NCBI RefSeq assembly: GCF_003096415.1
Contig: NZ_QEKH01000005.1
Span: 120,128 to 184,127, forward strand
Source: Victivallis vadensis
GTDB taxonomy: Bacteria > Verrucomicrobiota > Lentisphaeria > Victivallales > Victivallaceae
Reading direction: 5' to 3'
DNA: 64,000 nucleotides
Part shown: positions 35,774 through 46,071 of the stretch, piece by piece
How the letters are laid out: every line of letters begins with the position of its first letter
How positions within the stretch are numbered: position 1 is the first letter of the stretch
Notes under the pieces: generated by a model
What the model saw: the letters and a program-made list of their open reading frames with translations, nothing else
What the model was told of the DNA's origin: nothing
Databases searched by the model: none
Position numbers and translations under genes: made by a program

Positions 35774-35802
35774 AATATAACTCCTGAAATGAGTTTTTCC
35801 AA
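35774..35802 (-). promoter_or_regulatory. Promoter of the dehydrogenase-isomerase operon
   Basis: On the minus strand: TTGGAA, 17-bp spacer, TATATT. Confidence 0.65.
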
Positions 35803-35904
35803 AGTTTTTTCGGTATTTTTTGTGCGGAACCGATGATTTCCCGGAAAAGATCCGCACCGGCGGATCGGAAAACAAAAAAGTTCGATTTTAAAAGTAATTA
35901 GGAT

Positions 35905-35932
35905 TTGCAAAATATTATTCCGGGTGTATTTT
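35905..35932 (+). promoter_or_regulatory. Promoter of the MarR-RND operon
   Basis: TTGCAA at 35905-35910, 16-bp spacer, TATTTT at 35927-35932. The surrounding stretch is AT-rich. It is divergent from the dehydrogenase promoter about 100 bp away. Confidence 0.5.
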
Positions 35933-35982
35933 ATGGTTTTTAAATATGATTTACGGCAGGATTTGAGGATACAACAGCACCG

Positions 35983-36474
35983 ATGAAGGTTCAACCGGAC
36001 ATCGCATTGCAGACATGGCAGCTCCTTTTCGGGATTGTCGACGACATGCGTGAACACGCATTGACCCGCCACTCCCGCAAGGAGGTGGCGACGTTTCAGG
36101 AATTGACCATCAGCCAGCAGCACATGATCAAAGCCGTAATCCACTTGACAATCGATGCGCCGGAAGGAGTCACGCTCAAGGCGCTGGCCGACCGGCTGCA
36201 GCTTTCGTCGGGCGCGACCTCGGCCATGGTCGAGGTTCTGGTCCGCAAACGGCTTCTGGAACGCACCCCGTGCCCGCTCGACCGCCGGGCGGTCCGCATC
36301 AGGACCACCGACACGTGCCGGCGGCTGGTGGCCGAAGGCTGCCGCTATTTCACCGAACGAACAGTCGCTTTCCTTGAGGCACTTCCGGAAACGGAGCGCA
36401 GCTCCCTGCTGGAGGTGCTCAAGGAATTCCATCGCAGCATATCAACCCATCAATTGGAGACAGAAATAAGATGA
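35983..36474 (+). CDS. MarR-family transcriptional regulator
   Basis: 163 residues. Winged-helix part: GVTLKALADRLQLSSGATSA (recognition helix region, about 65-84), then MVEVLVRKRLLERTPCPLDRR with the conserved wing Asp-Arg. Helical dimerisation ends flank it. MarR proteins repress efflux genes until a phenolic or other drug-like ligand binds. Its last bases overlap the ATG of the adaptor gene (ATGA), so all three pump genes are probably one operon under its own control. The ribosome site (GAGG) is rather far, about 14 bp from the ATG. Confidence 0.92.
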   Translation: MKVQPDIALQTWQLLFGIVDDMREHALTRHSRKEVATFQELTISQQHMIKAVIHLTIDAPEGVTLKALADRLQLSSGATSAMVEVLVRKRLLERTPCPLDRRAVRIRTTDTCRRLVAEGCRYFTERTVAFLEALPETERSSLLEVLKEFHRSISTHQLETEIR

Positions 36475-37586
36475 TCAGAAACAACCTGTACCGCGCGGCC
36501 CTCTTCAGTGCCGCCGGGTTCCTCGCGCTCAGCAGCTTTGCCGCTGACCGGACCGCCCAGCCCGCTCCCAGCGTACTGGTCGAAAAAGTCGTGCTCCAGC
36601 CGGAAGTGGACGGCAAGAAATTCGTCGGCCGGCTGGAGGCCATCGAAGAGGTCGACCTCGTGGCCCGGGTTTCCGGGTACATCAACTCGATCAACTTCAA
36701 GGAAGGCGACATCGTCAAAAAGGGAGACCTGCTCTTCGAGCTGGAGGACACCACCTACCGCGCCAAAGAACAGGCCGCCAAAGCCAAGGTCGACCAGATC
36801 AAGGCCGAACTGGAATACGCCAAGATCAACTACGACCGCCAGAGCGGCCTGTACAAGACCAACGCCGTCGCCAAAAACGCATTCGACGAAGCCGACAAAC
36901 TTTACAAAACCACCAAAGCCCAGCTGGCCGAGGCCGAAGCGACATGGCTTGACGCCCGCAACGACCTTTCCTATACCAAAGTTTACGCGCCGATCTCCGG
37001 CCGTATCGGCAAGGTGACCTACACGCAGGGCAACTACGTAACCCCCAGCAGCGAGAAGCTCGCGGACATCGTGCAGGTCGATCCCATTTACGCCTCCTTC
37101 GCGATCAGCGAACGGGATTTCCGCAGCATGTTCGACAGCGATGTCGCGACGATGAAAAAGACCGCGGACATCCGGCTGGTGCTCGCCGACGATACCCTCT
37201 ACCCGTCTCAGGGAACGGTGGCGTTCATCGACAACAAGATCGACTCCGACACCGGCACAGTGATGATCTGGGCGACTTTCCCGAACAAGGAGGGCAAGCT
37301 GCTTCCGGGCGCTCCGATCACCGTGCAGCTCTCCCGGCTCAACAAGGAGAACTATCCGGCAGTGAAACTCTCGGCCATCATGACCGAAAGCAAGGGAAGC
37401 TACATCTATATCGTCACGCCCGACAACAAGGTGGAACGCCGCGAGGTGAAACTCGGCAATATGAACGGCAGCTTCCAGCTGCTCAAGTCGGGAGCCAAAG
37501 AAGGCGAAACCGTGATCGTCGACGGCACCCACAAGGCCCAGCCCGGCGCGGTGGTCCGTCCGATTCCCGCGCCCGAAAACTTCTAA
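36471..37586 (+). CDS. RND efflux periplasmic adaptor (membrane fusion protein)
   Basis: 371 residues with a signal peptide (YRAALFSAAGFLALSSFAA). No lipobox Cys follows, so unlike AcrA it is probably not lipidated. The biotinyl-lipoyl-like part is VDLVARVSGYINSINFKEGD. The helical hairpin follows (about 90-160), and then VYAPISGRIGKVTYTQGNYV and beta-barrel/membrane-proximal domains. It links the inner-membrane pump encoded next to an outer-membrane channel. It starts inside the end of the MarR gene. Confidence 0.94.
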   Translation: MIRNNLYRAALFSAAGFLALSSFAADRTAQPAPSVLVEKVVLQPEVDGKKFVGRLEAIEEVDLVARVSGYINSINFKEGDIVKKGDLLFELEDTTYRAKEQAAKAKVDQIKAELEYAKINYDRQSGLYKTNAVAKNAFDEADKLYKTTKAQLAEAEATWLDARNDLSYTKVYAPISGRIGKVTYTQGNYVTPSSEKLADIVQVDPIYASFAISERDFRSMFDSDVATMKKTADIRLVLADDTLYPSQGTVAFIDNKIDSDTGTVMIWATFPNKEGKLLPGAPITVQLSRLNKENYPAVKLSAIMTESKGSYIYIVTPDNKVERREVKLGNMNGSFQLLKSGAKEGETVIVDGTHKAQPGAVVRPIPAPENF

Positions 37587-37598
37587 GAGGTCAGCAAT

Positions 37599-40500
37599 AT
37601 GATTTCACAAATATTCATTGATCGACCCAAGCTGTCGATCGTAATCTCGGTGGTGACGGTGCTTGCCGGCGTCCTCTGCCTGACGCAGGTGCCGATCGCG
37701 GAGTATCCCGAAATCGCACCGCCGACCATCAACGTTTCCGCCAGCTATCCCGGCGCCAGCGCCCAGGTGATCGCCGAAACGGTCGGTGCGATCATCGAAG
37801 CGGAGGTGAACGGCGTCGAGGATATGATCTACTTCTCCTCGACATCGGACAATTCCGGCAACTACTCTCTGACCATCACCTTTGAATCCGGCACCAACGA
37901 CGACATGGCGCAGGTCAACGTGCAGAACGCCGTCCAGCGCGCCGAACCGTCGCTGCCGGAGGAGGTGAAGGCGCTCGGCGTGACCGTACGGAAGCGTTCC
38001 AGCGACATTCTGGCGATGTACTCCTTCATGACGGACGGCACTTCGCTGTCGCAGCTGGAGCTTTCCAACTACATCCGGCTGAACGTCCGCGATGCGCTGG
38101 CCCGCATCAACGGCATCAGCGAGGCGAGCATCATGGGCGAGCGCGCATACAGTATGCGCATCTGGCTCGATCCGCTGCGTATGTCCAGTTTGAACATCTC
38201 CCCGGAGGAGATCATCTCCGCGATCCAGACCCAGAACATCCAGGCCGCCGCCGGCACCGTCGGCGCGGAAAGCAGCAACGACTACATCCAGCTCAAGGTC
38301 AACACCCTCGGGCGTCTGCAGAGCGTCGACGAATTCGGCGACATCATCATCAAGGTCGGCAAGAAGGGCCAGTTGACCCGGCTGCGCGACGTGGCCCGCA
38401 TCGAACTCGGCGCGGAAACCTATGCCGCGAACAGCACCTACAACGGCAAGGAAAATGTCGCTCTGGCCATCTACCGCAACAGCGACGCCAACGCACTCTC
38501 CGTGATCAACGCCGCCAACGCCAAGCTGGAGGAGCTTTCCCAGTATTTCCCGGATGGCGTCAGTTATACGATCGGCTACGACCCGACCGAATACATCCGC
38601 ATCACGATGGAAGAAATCGTCGAGACCCTGATCGTCACGCTGCTCCTCGTGGTCGGCATCACCTACTTGTTCCTGCAGGACTGGCGCGCGACGCTGATCC
38701 CGAGCATCACGATTCCGGTATCGCTGATGGGTACGTTCGTGTTCCTGATCCCGCTCGGTTTCACCATCAACACCCTGACGATGTTCGCGCTGATTCTGGT
38801 GATCGGTTCGCTGGTGGACGACGCGATCGTGGTGGTGGAAAACTGTATGCGCATCATCGAGGAGGAACATCTGCCTCCCAAACAAGCGGTCGAAAAGAGC
38901 ATGCAGCAGATCACCGGTGCGGTCATCGCGACCACCCTCGTGATCGTCGCGATCTACGCTCCGATCGGTTTCTACGGGGGAATGGTCGGAACCATCTATC
39001 TTCAGTTCTCCGCGACGATGTGCATCTCGCTGGTGATCTCGACCGTCAACGCGCTGACCCTCAGCCCGGCGCTCTGCCGGCTGCTGCTGCGCCCCCATCA
39101 GGAGACCCGCAATCCGCTGTTCATCGGCTTCAACAAGGTGTTGAACTTCACCCGTAACGGCTATGTTTCGGTGTCGAAGCTGTTCGTGCGGCGGGCGATC
39201 CTGACGATCCTGATCTTCTGCGGGGTCTTCGCCGCGACCTACTGGCGCTACAACAAAACCCAGAGCGAATTCCTGCCCGCCGAGGACAAGGGCGCGCTGA
39301 TGGTCGACGTGCAGCTTCCTCCGGGTGCGACGCTGCACCGGACCGACCTGGCGATGAAGCAGTTCTACGACAAGGTCAAGAACCTGCCCGGCGTCAAGGA
39401 CATGATCATCGTCAGCGGCTTCTCGTTCATCGGCGGCAACGGCGAAAACGTCGGCCTCGGCATTGTGACGCTGAAGCCGTGGGATGAACGCCAGACTCCC
39501 GACACCCAGATCGCCGCGATCCAGCAGCGGATTCTGAAAGAGACCGCCGATATCGCTTCGGCCAAAATCAACGTGTTCCAGCCGCCCGCGATCATGGGTC
39601 TCGGCGTGACCGGCGGCGTCAGCTTCGTGCTGCAGGCCACCGGAAACCAGACGCCGCAGGAGCTGATGAGCACCCTGAACGGGCTGCTGGCCAACCTGAA
39701 CAACAAACAGGTGATGCCGCATGTGATGTATGCGTTCAGCTCCTTCGAGGCGAGCACGCCGCAGCTCTATCTGGACATCGACCGCGCCAAAGCCGAATCG
39801 ATGAACATCCCGATCAACCGCATCTTCACCACGCTGCAGAGCAAACTCGCGAGCTTGTATGTGAACGACTTCAACATCTACGGCAACTCGTTCCAGGTGA
39901 AGATTCAGTCGGAGGCCAAAGAGCGCTCCAGCCTCTCCGACATCAGCCAGATCATGATCCGCAGCGACAACGGCAAGATGGTTCCCCTGAGTTCGATCGC
40001 CAAGGTCTCCTACATGGTCGGCCCGCGCCAGATCCAGCGTTTCAACCAGTCGATGTCCGCCTCGGTGAACGCCCAGTCAATTCCGGGCGTCAGCTCCGGC
40101 GCGCTGATGAAGGAGATCGAGCAGCTGGTCAAGGAAAAACTGCCCAAAGAGTACCGCATCAGCTGGACCGATATGAGCTATCAGGAGCGCGGCAACGAAG
40201 GCAAGATCGTCGGGCTGATGGCGCTGGCCCTGGTGTTCGGCTATCTCTTCCTGGTCGCCCAGTATGAAAGCTGGTCGATTCCGATGCCGGTGATGGTCAG
40301 CGTGATGTTCGCGCTGCTCGGCGGCCTGCTCGGAGTCTGGGCCTGGGGGATTTCGCTCAGCATCTACGCCCAGCTCGGCTTGATCATGCTGGTCGGGCTC
40401 TCCAGTAAGAATGCGATCCTGATGGTGGAATTCTCCAAGCAGGAGCGCGAAGCCGGCAAATCGATCTTCGACGCCGCGCAGGACGGCCTGCGGCAGCGGT

Positions 40501-40715
40501 ACCGCGCCGTGCTGATGACCGCGTGGAGCTTCATCATCGGCGTGTACCCGATGGTGATCGCCACCGGCGCGGGCGCGGGCAGCCGCCGTGCGATCGGCAT
40601 CACCACCTTCTCGGGAATGTTGCTGGCGACGATCATCGGCATCACCTTCATCCCGGCGCTGTACGCATTGTTCCAGCGCTTCCGCGAATGGGTGAAACAC
40701 GGCAAGAACTGCTGA
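37599..40715 (+). CDS. RND (HAE1/AcrB-type) multidrug efflux transporter
   Basis: 1038 residues, the AcrB length. Begins MISQIFIDRPKLSIVISVVT with the first membrane helix. Proton-relay Asp pair in TM4: VIGSLVDDAIVVVENC (about residue 406). Two large periplasmic loops and 12 membrane helices are implied by the hydrophobic blocks. The end carries GISLSIYAQLGLIMLVGLSS and KNAILMVEFSKQ. It exports amphipathic compounds with the proton gradient. No TolC-type outer-membrane gene follows; a terminator at 40739 closes the operon. Confidence 0.95.
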   Translation: MISQIFIDRPKLSIVISVVTVLAGVLCLTQVPIAEYPEIAPPTINVSASYPGASAQVIAETVGAIIEAEVNGVEDMIYFSSTSDNSGNYSLTITFESGTNDDMAQVNVQNAVQRAEPSLPEEVKALGVTVRKRSSDILAMYSFMTDGTSLSQLELSNYIRLNVRDALARINGISEASIMGERAYSMRIWLDPLRMSSLNISPEEIISAIQTQNIQAAAGTVGAESSNDYIQLKVNTLGRLQSVDEFGDIIIKVGKKGQLTRLRDVARIELGAETYAANSTYNGKENVALAIYRNSDANALSVINAANAKLEELSQYFPDGVSYTIGYDPTEYIRITMEEIVETLIVTLLLVVGITYLFLQDWRATLIPSITIPVSLMGTFVFLIPLGFTINTLTMFALILVIGSLVDDAIVVVENCMRIIEEEHLPPKQAVEKSMQQITGAVIATTLVIVAIYAPIGFYGGMVGTIYLQFSATMCISLVISTVNALTLSPALCRLLLRPHQETRNPLFIGFNKVLNFTRNGYVSVSKLFVRRAILTILIFCGVFAATYWRYNKTQSEFLPAEDKGALMVDVQLPPGATLHRTDLAMKQFYDKVKNLPGVKDMIIVSGFSFIGGNGENVGLGIVTLKPWDERQTPDTQIAAIQQRILKETADIASAKINVFQPPAIMGLGVTGGVSFVLQATGNQTPQELMSTLNGLLANLNNKQVMPHVMYAFSSFEASTPQLYLDIDRAKAESMNIPINRIFTTLQSKLASLYVNDFNIYGNSFQVKIQSEAKERSSLSDISQIMIRSDNGKMVPLSSIAKVSYMVGPRQIQRFNQSMSASVNAQSIPGVSSGALMKEIEQLVKEKLPKEYRISWTDMSYQERGNEGKIVGLMALALVFGYLFLVAQYESWSIPMPVMVSVMFALLGGLLGVWAWGISLSIYAQLGLIMLVGLSSKNAILMVEFSKQEREAGKSIFDAAQDGLRQRYRAVLMTAWSFIIGVYPMVIATGAGAGSRRAIGITTFSGMLLATIIGITFIPALYALFQRFREWVKHGKNC

Positions 40716-40738
40716 TTTCCAACACTCGCCACAACGAA

Positions 40739-40768
40739 AGGAACCGGAATTTCCCGGTTCCTTTTTTT
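40739..40768 (+). terminator. Rho-independent terminator after the RND operon
   Basis: AGGAACCGG (40739-40747) pairs with CCGGTTCCT (40754-40762) and is followed by a run of seven T. Confidence 0.92.
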
Positions 40769-40894
40769 GTCGTTCCGGCCAGCTGCCCCCGGATTGCCGT
40801 ATTGCAATGCGACTGCAATATCACAGCAATCTCCCGACGGTATATTAACACCGGTTATAACAAAACAGTGTTTAGTGCAAGGACGCCGAGAGAC

Positions 40895-42286
40895 ATGAAC
40901 GAGCAACAGAAAAAGCGGTTTTCCCATTCCGAAAAGCAACAACTGATTACCCTGATCAAATACAGCACCCTGTTCCTGGTCCTGCTGGTCCTCGTCATCG
41001 CCTTTTCCCGTTTTTCATTGGAAAGCTTCGAGGCGTTCCATTCCATCCGGCTTTTCGCCCTGTTCGGCCTGGGAGTGCTCGGGATCAATATCTTCTATTA
41101 TGGATTCCTGATGTTTCTCGCCTGCCTGCGGTACCGTCCCCGCCGGACGCTCTCCGACGGGGAATTGCCGACCTGCACCGTGATCGTCCCGGCCTACAAC
41201 GAAGGAAAATCGGTGCTGAACGCACTCGACAGCGTCCTCGCAAGCGACTATCCCGCCGCCAAACTTGAAATCCTGGCGATCGACGACGGCAGCGCCGACG
41301 ACACCTGGTACTGGATCAAGCTTGCAGCCGCCCGGTCGGGAGGGCGCATCACCCCCGTCAAACTGGAAAAGAACGGCGGCAAGCGCCATGCCCTGTACCG
41401 CGGCATCCGGCAATCCCGTGCTGAAGTGATCGTGACCGTGGACAGCGATTCCGTAGTCGAACCCGACACTCTGCGGCTCCTGAACTCCCCCTTCGCCGAC
41501 TCCAAAATCGCCGGAGTGGCGGGCAGCATCCGGGTATTGAACCTTCAGGACGGCATTCTGCCGCGCATGATGGATGTGAACTTCGTATTCGGCTTCGAGA
41601 TCATGCGCTCCGCCCAAAGCGTGCTCGGCTCCGTATTCTGCACTCCCGGAGCGCTCAGCGCCTACCGCCGCGCCGCGCTGCTCCCGTTTCTCGACCAATG
41701 GGTGGACCAGAAATTCTTCGGAGAACCGGCCCATATCGCCGAAGACCGCGCCCTCGCCACCTTTTTGCTCGCCGATGACCACCGGATCGTCTTTCAGCGC
41801 AATGCGGTCGCCCGCACCATCATTCCCTCCAGTTACCGCACCACCTGCAAAATGCTGTTGCGCTGGGGCCGGGGCGACGTCCGCGAAACCTGTTCGATGT
41901 ACCGGTTCGCTTTCCGGAAGTTCAGCTGGTTCCATCTCGGCATCCAGTTCAATCTGCTGATGCAGACCATGTGGCTCTTTCTGCCGGTCCTGCTGCTGCC
42001 GCTGACCCTCGCGGCAGCCTGCGCCGCCCCCGAAGCGTTTCTGCAGGGCCTCATTCTCGGCATGATCGCCTGGTCCACGATTCCGGCATTCATCTACAGC
42101 ACCCGACGCGGCGGCAGCGAAGCAATCTTCGCCTACACATTCGCCATCTTCAAACTGGTTTTTCTCTTCTGGATCGGGCCCTACTGTCTCGTCTCCGTCC
42201 GCAACTCCAAATGGATGACCCGCGGCCGCGAAACCAGCCATTCCGCCGCCACCTCACAGCCTGCAACCAATCAGCACGCCATCTGA
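40895..42286 (+). CDS. Membrane GT2 glycosyltransferase (processive polysaccharide synthase-like)
   Basis: 463 residues from ATG 40895; the frame continues upstream but only overlaps the pump gene. Two N-terminal membrane helices (about 22-40 and 52-75). The GT-A domain shows TCTVIVPAYNEGKSVLNALD, LAIDDGSADDTW, VTVDSDSVVEPD (DxD) and the acceptor-site EDRALATFLL (E-D). LLRWGRGDVRE takes the place of the Q-x-x-R-W motif, with Arg-Trp kept and Gln lost. Three or four C-terminal helices follow (about 345-440). This plan is that of hyaluronan/chitin/cellulose-type synthases or PgaC. The polymer cannot be told. It is a stand-alone gene; an ATTGCA/TGCAAT inverted repeat lies at 40801-40819. Confidence 0.88.
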   Translation: MNEQQKKRFSHSEKQQLITLIKYSTLFLVLLVLVIAFSRFSLESFEAFHSIRLFALFGLGVLGINIFYYGFLMFLACLRYRPRRTLSDGELPTCTVIVPAYNEGKSVLNALDSVLASDYPAAKLEILAIDDGSADDTWYWIKLAAARSGGRITPVKLEKNGGKRHALYRGIRQSRAEVIVTVDSDSVVEPDTLRLLNSPFADSKIAGVAGSIRVLNLQDGILPRMMDVNFVFGFEIMRSAQSVLGSVFCTPGALSAYRRAALLPFLDQWVDQKFFGEPAHIAEDRALATFLLADDHRIVFQRNAVARTIIPSSYRTTCKMLLRWGRGDVRETCSMYRFAFRKFSWFHLGIQFNLLMQTMWLFLPVLLLPLTLAAACAAPEAFLQGLILGMIAWSTIPAFIYSTRRGGSEAIFAYTFAIFKLVFLFWIGPYCLVSVRNSKWMTRGRETSHSAATSQPATNQHAI

Positions 42287-42300
42287 AATCTCCGATATGA

Positions 42301-45291
42301 CTAGAATTTCACAACCGGGTAACGACTTGGATCCTTGCTTTCGCCGAGGCCGGGCGCGAGTGCGATAAAACTTTCGCGCCCGAAGCCGTCATTGTCGTTG
42401 ACCAGCAGATTGAACCGGAATCCCGTGCGTCCCACAGCTTCCGTCAGGCCGACGGCGGCGAACGGGATGCGCGCCTCGTAACCGGTGAGCCCGGCCTTCT
42501 CATCGCGGGAGGTTTCCAGCGCGATCTTCGCGGCGGCGGCTTCCGGTCTGAACGTCTGCGGCGCATGCCATACGTGGACTTCGCTCTTCCCGGATTCCAG
42601 CCGGGTCAGGCCAAGTTCCCAATTGCCTTTCTGGCCGGGCAATACCAATGCGAACTGGATATTGTCCCCTTTCCAGACTTCTTCGCCGGAATGAGGTTGC
42701 GCGTGTCTGTCGTCCGCGACTTCCGCCTTCAGCAGCAGCGTATCACCGTCGCGACCGAGCCACACCTTCGCCGACAGATCCCGCGGCCCCTTCCAGAACA
42801 GACGGGCGGTCTCCGGCGAATTGGGAACCAGTGCGTGCACCTGTCCGGCGGCATCGAGCATGAAGTCCGGCTCCGGGCGGTATCCTTTCCCCGGAATCCG
42901 GGTGACCGAACCGATCCGGTAACGGAAGCTCCGGGCCCCCAGAAAGAGCGTCAGCTCCTTTTGCTTGCCGGGCAGCGACCGGAACCCCGCCTCCGCCCGG
43001 ACCGGAAAACCGATCCTCCGGGTTTCGCCGGGCGCAAGCCGGAAGGTTTCCGGTTTTGTTTCCAAAGAAATGCCGGGAGGCGGCGCGAGCCGGACGCGAT
43101 AATCCCGCGCCTTGCGTTCCGGGTTGTACAGCTCAAATTCAAACACGGCTTCGCCGCCCGGCGCAATCTCCGGCTCTCCGACAGGGCGGACCAGCGCCCC
43201 GGCAACCTTGATTTCGCCGGCCTGCCCGGTCACCCGCAACGTGGCCGGTTCCGACCCGATTTCAAAGGTTGCGGCACCGTTCTCCACCGGGAGCGGTTTC
43301 GCGTTGCCGTACAGGTCGACCGTCTCGGCCCGGCCGGTGATTCCGGCGACGGCCAGCGGCAGAATCCGCTCGTCCCCGGTGTCGCTCCACGCCGCCAGCA
43401 GCAGCCCGCCGTCACGTCCCCGGAACCAGTAGCCGTGCAGGTCCTTGCCGAGCCGGGCTTCACGCAGGAATTTTCCTCCCCGGTAGAGATTCGCCAGCGC
43501 ATTGTAGGCGGCATAGACCGGTTTCGGATGGAAATCGTTGGTCAGCATCCCGAAATTGTGCTCATTGTTGGCCGGGTCGAAGCCGTCGTTGCGCAGGTCG
43601 TACCAGTTGTAACCGACCGCCCCTTTCGCCCACGAGTAGATCAGCTTGCGGAACAGCGTCTGCGCCTGCACCTCCTCGCCGTGAACCATCGATGAAACCG
43701 CCGTCTCGTTCGCGAACCACGGCTTGCGGTTGCCGTAGGAAGGAAGCCGTTCGATCTGGTTGCGGTAGCCTCCGAACAGGCCGTGGCCGTGAAATGCGAA
43801 AATATCGTACTTTCCCGACCGGATCACCGCAGGCATCACCGCCGGATTGCCCGCCTTGCCGGACTGTCCCGGCAGACATGCGAAGCCGCCGCAGAGCACC
43901 TGCCACGCCGGAGCGACCCGCTTCAGCTCATCGTATGCGGTTTCCAGCATCCGCACGTACTCGTTTTCCGGAAAGTTCGCAAACATGTAGAGGTCCGGCT
44001 CGTTCCAGACTTCGGCATAGCGCACCTTGTCCCGGTAGCGGGCCGCGAAAGTTCCGACGAACTTCCGCCAGTGGCCGTAATCGGGACGCTCCCGGTGGAA
44101 GAACTCCGGTTTCAGCGGCTTCCACTCCTTCGCTCTGGCCCAGCCGGTACAGTAGGCGAAGATCGGCATCACCTCAACTCCATACTCCCCGAAGGTCTCC
44201 ACCACCCGGTCGAAGGAGCCGAACTCCCAGCGCCCCTCGGCAGGCTGCACCCGAAACCATTCAATATCCTCCCGCAGCGCCTTTGCGCCGCACCAGCCGG
44301 CGGCCATCGCCTCTTTGCGCTGTTCCTCAATACCGTGCCGCTGCGGATGCGAACAGACGCCGAACACAAATCCATCGTTCCGCTCCGGCGTCGGCCCGGC
44401 AGGAATCAGATAGGCGAACCGCATCTCCTTCCGGTACGGGCGTACCGCCGGATCGTCGTCGGTCAGCTCCACATTCAGCTTGTAAACGCCGAAAACGGCA
44501 GGGCGCGGCAACACCAGGCGCTTTTCCCGCCCCGGTTCAAGGCTGATCCTCTCCGCCGCCTCTCCCAGCGGTTCGCCGCGCACGCCGGCAAGCGACCACT
44601 TCAGGACTCCCGACAGCCGGCGGGAACGCGGATTGCGCAGACGCAACGTCAGCTCTTCCTCCTCGCCCGCCTTCAATACATGAATCGGCGAACCGCTCCC
44701 GGTCAGCAGTTCCGGGGCGACCGGAGCGTTGCTGTCGAGCACGTCGCAGACCACCCGCCCGATTCCGAACGTTCCCGCCGCCGCTCCGAAATCGCCGGTC
44801 ACGCCCCGGAACTTCACCGGCATGGTCAGTTTGCCGTCCGCTTTCTCCCCGCCGCCCCAACGTCCCGCCTCCGGCCGGGAGGCATCGACCGGAAATACGA
44901 TTTCATGCCATTTCCCGTCCCCCTTCGGCAACGCCGCGCGGAACTGGAACACTTCGCCGTCGGCATCAGCCAGCCGCAGATTGAACGAACTGACCGGCTG
45001 ATCCGGCGGCAGGAACACCTTTCCCCGGAAATTCGCTTTGGTGAACTCCGGCACCTCCCGCGCCGGATTCGCCTGACAGTCGAAGTACGCCGCCTCCGGC
45101 GCGTCCGCCCGATTGACCGAGATACCGGCTCCCGTGGCCGGAACGCTGCAGATCAGCGAGTTGTCCCGCCGGTGAAACAGCAGCCGGGCCCGGTCCTTTC
45201 CGGGCGTAAAGAGTTCGATGCTCTGAAGCGGAGCGGCGCAGGCGCTCCCCAATATCCCGGCGGCCACCATGACACAGATCAGAAGTTTCAT
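42301..45291 (-). CDS. Secreted glycoside hydrolase (GH39/GH5-like, clan A) with CBM9-like C-terminus (cassette 3)
   Basis: 996 residues with signal peptide MKLLICVMVAAGILGSACA. Beta-sandwich domains cover about 20-290. The catalytic barrel follows, with RYAEVWNEPDLYMF near residue 420-433 holding the acid/base Glu. KPWFANETAVSS near 520-531 holds the likely nucleophile Glu. NWYDLRNDGFDPANNEHNFG is close to a segment in the protein at 9315-11309, showing common ancestry. A further beta domain and a C-terminal CBM9/DOMON-like region (VWKGDNIQFALVLPG, FRFNLLVNDNDGFGRE) end the chain. It acts outside the cytoplasm; substrate unknown. Last gene of the minus-strand cassette regulator-pseudopilin-glycosidase. 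Confidence 0.8.
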   Translation of the reverse strand: MKLLICVMVAAGILGSACAAPLQSIELFTPGKDRARLLFHRRDNSLICSVPATGAGISVNRADAPEAAYFDCQANPAREVPEFTKANFRGKVFLPPDQPVSSFNLRLADADGEVFQFRAALPKGDGKWHEIVFPVDASRPEAGRWGGGEKADGKLTMPVKFRGVTGDFGAAAGTFGIGRVVCDVLDSNAPVAPELLTGSGSPIHVLKAGEEEELTLRLRNPRSRRLSGVLKWSLAGVRGEPLGEAAERISLEPGREKRLVLPRPAVFGVYKLNVELTDDDPAVRPYRKEMRFAYLIPAGPTPERNDGFVFGVCSHPQRHGIEEQRKEAMAAGWCGAKALREDIEWFRVQPAEGRWEFGSFDRVVETFGEYGVEVMPIFAYCTGWARAKEWKPLKPEFFHRERPDYGHWRKFVGTFAARYRDKVRYAEVWNEPDLYMFANFPENEYVRMLETAYDELKRVAPAWQVLCGGFACLPGQSGKAGNPAVMPAVIRSGKYDIFAFHGHGLFGGYRNQIERLPSYGNRKPWFANETAVSSMVHGEEVQAQTLFRKLIYSWAKGAVGYNWYDLRNDGFDPANNEHNFGMLTNDFHPKPVYAAYNALANLYRGGKFLREARLGKDLHGYWFRGRDGGLLLAAWSDTGDERILPLAVAGITGRAETVDLYGNAKPLPVENGAATFEIGSEPATLRVTGQAGEIKVAGALVRPVGEPEIAPGGEAVFEFELYNPERKARDYRVRLAPPPGISLETKPETFRLAPGETRRIGFPVRAEAGFRSLPGKQKELTLFLGARSFRYRIGSVTRIPGKGYRPEPDFMLDAAGQVHALVPNSPETARLFWKGPRDLSAKVWLGRDGDTLLLKAEVADDRHAQPHSGEEVWKGDNIQFALVLPGQKGNWELGLTRLESGKSEVHVWHAPQTFRPEAAAAKIALETSRDEKAGLTGYEARIPFAAVGLTEAVGRTGFRFNLLVNDNDGFGRESFIALAPGLGESKDPSRYPVVKF

Positions 45292-45303
45292 CTTATTCTC
45301 CTG

Positions 45304-46029
<726 letters not shown>

Positions 46030-46071
46030 GTTTCCTCCTTGAAAATTAAGGGTTGCAATATCGGAACCGGA

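Noticed and set aside
35708..35875. N-terminal extension of the Gfo/Idh/MocA gene
   Set aside because: The extension runs through promoter and operator, and the Rossmann domain starts normally at 35707.
37605..39722. Long minus-strand frame of about 700 codons opposite the RND pump
   Set aside because: It is the antisense shadow of a strongly conserved AcrB-type gene in a high-GC genome; it encodes an implausible His/Asp/Arg-rich product with no ribosome site.
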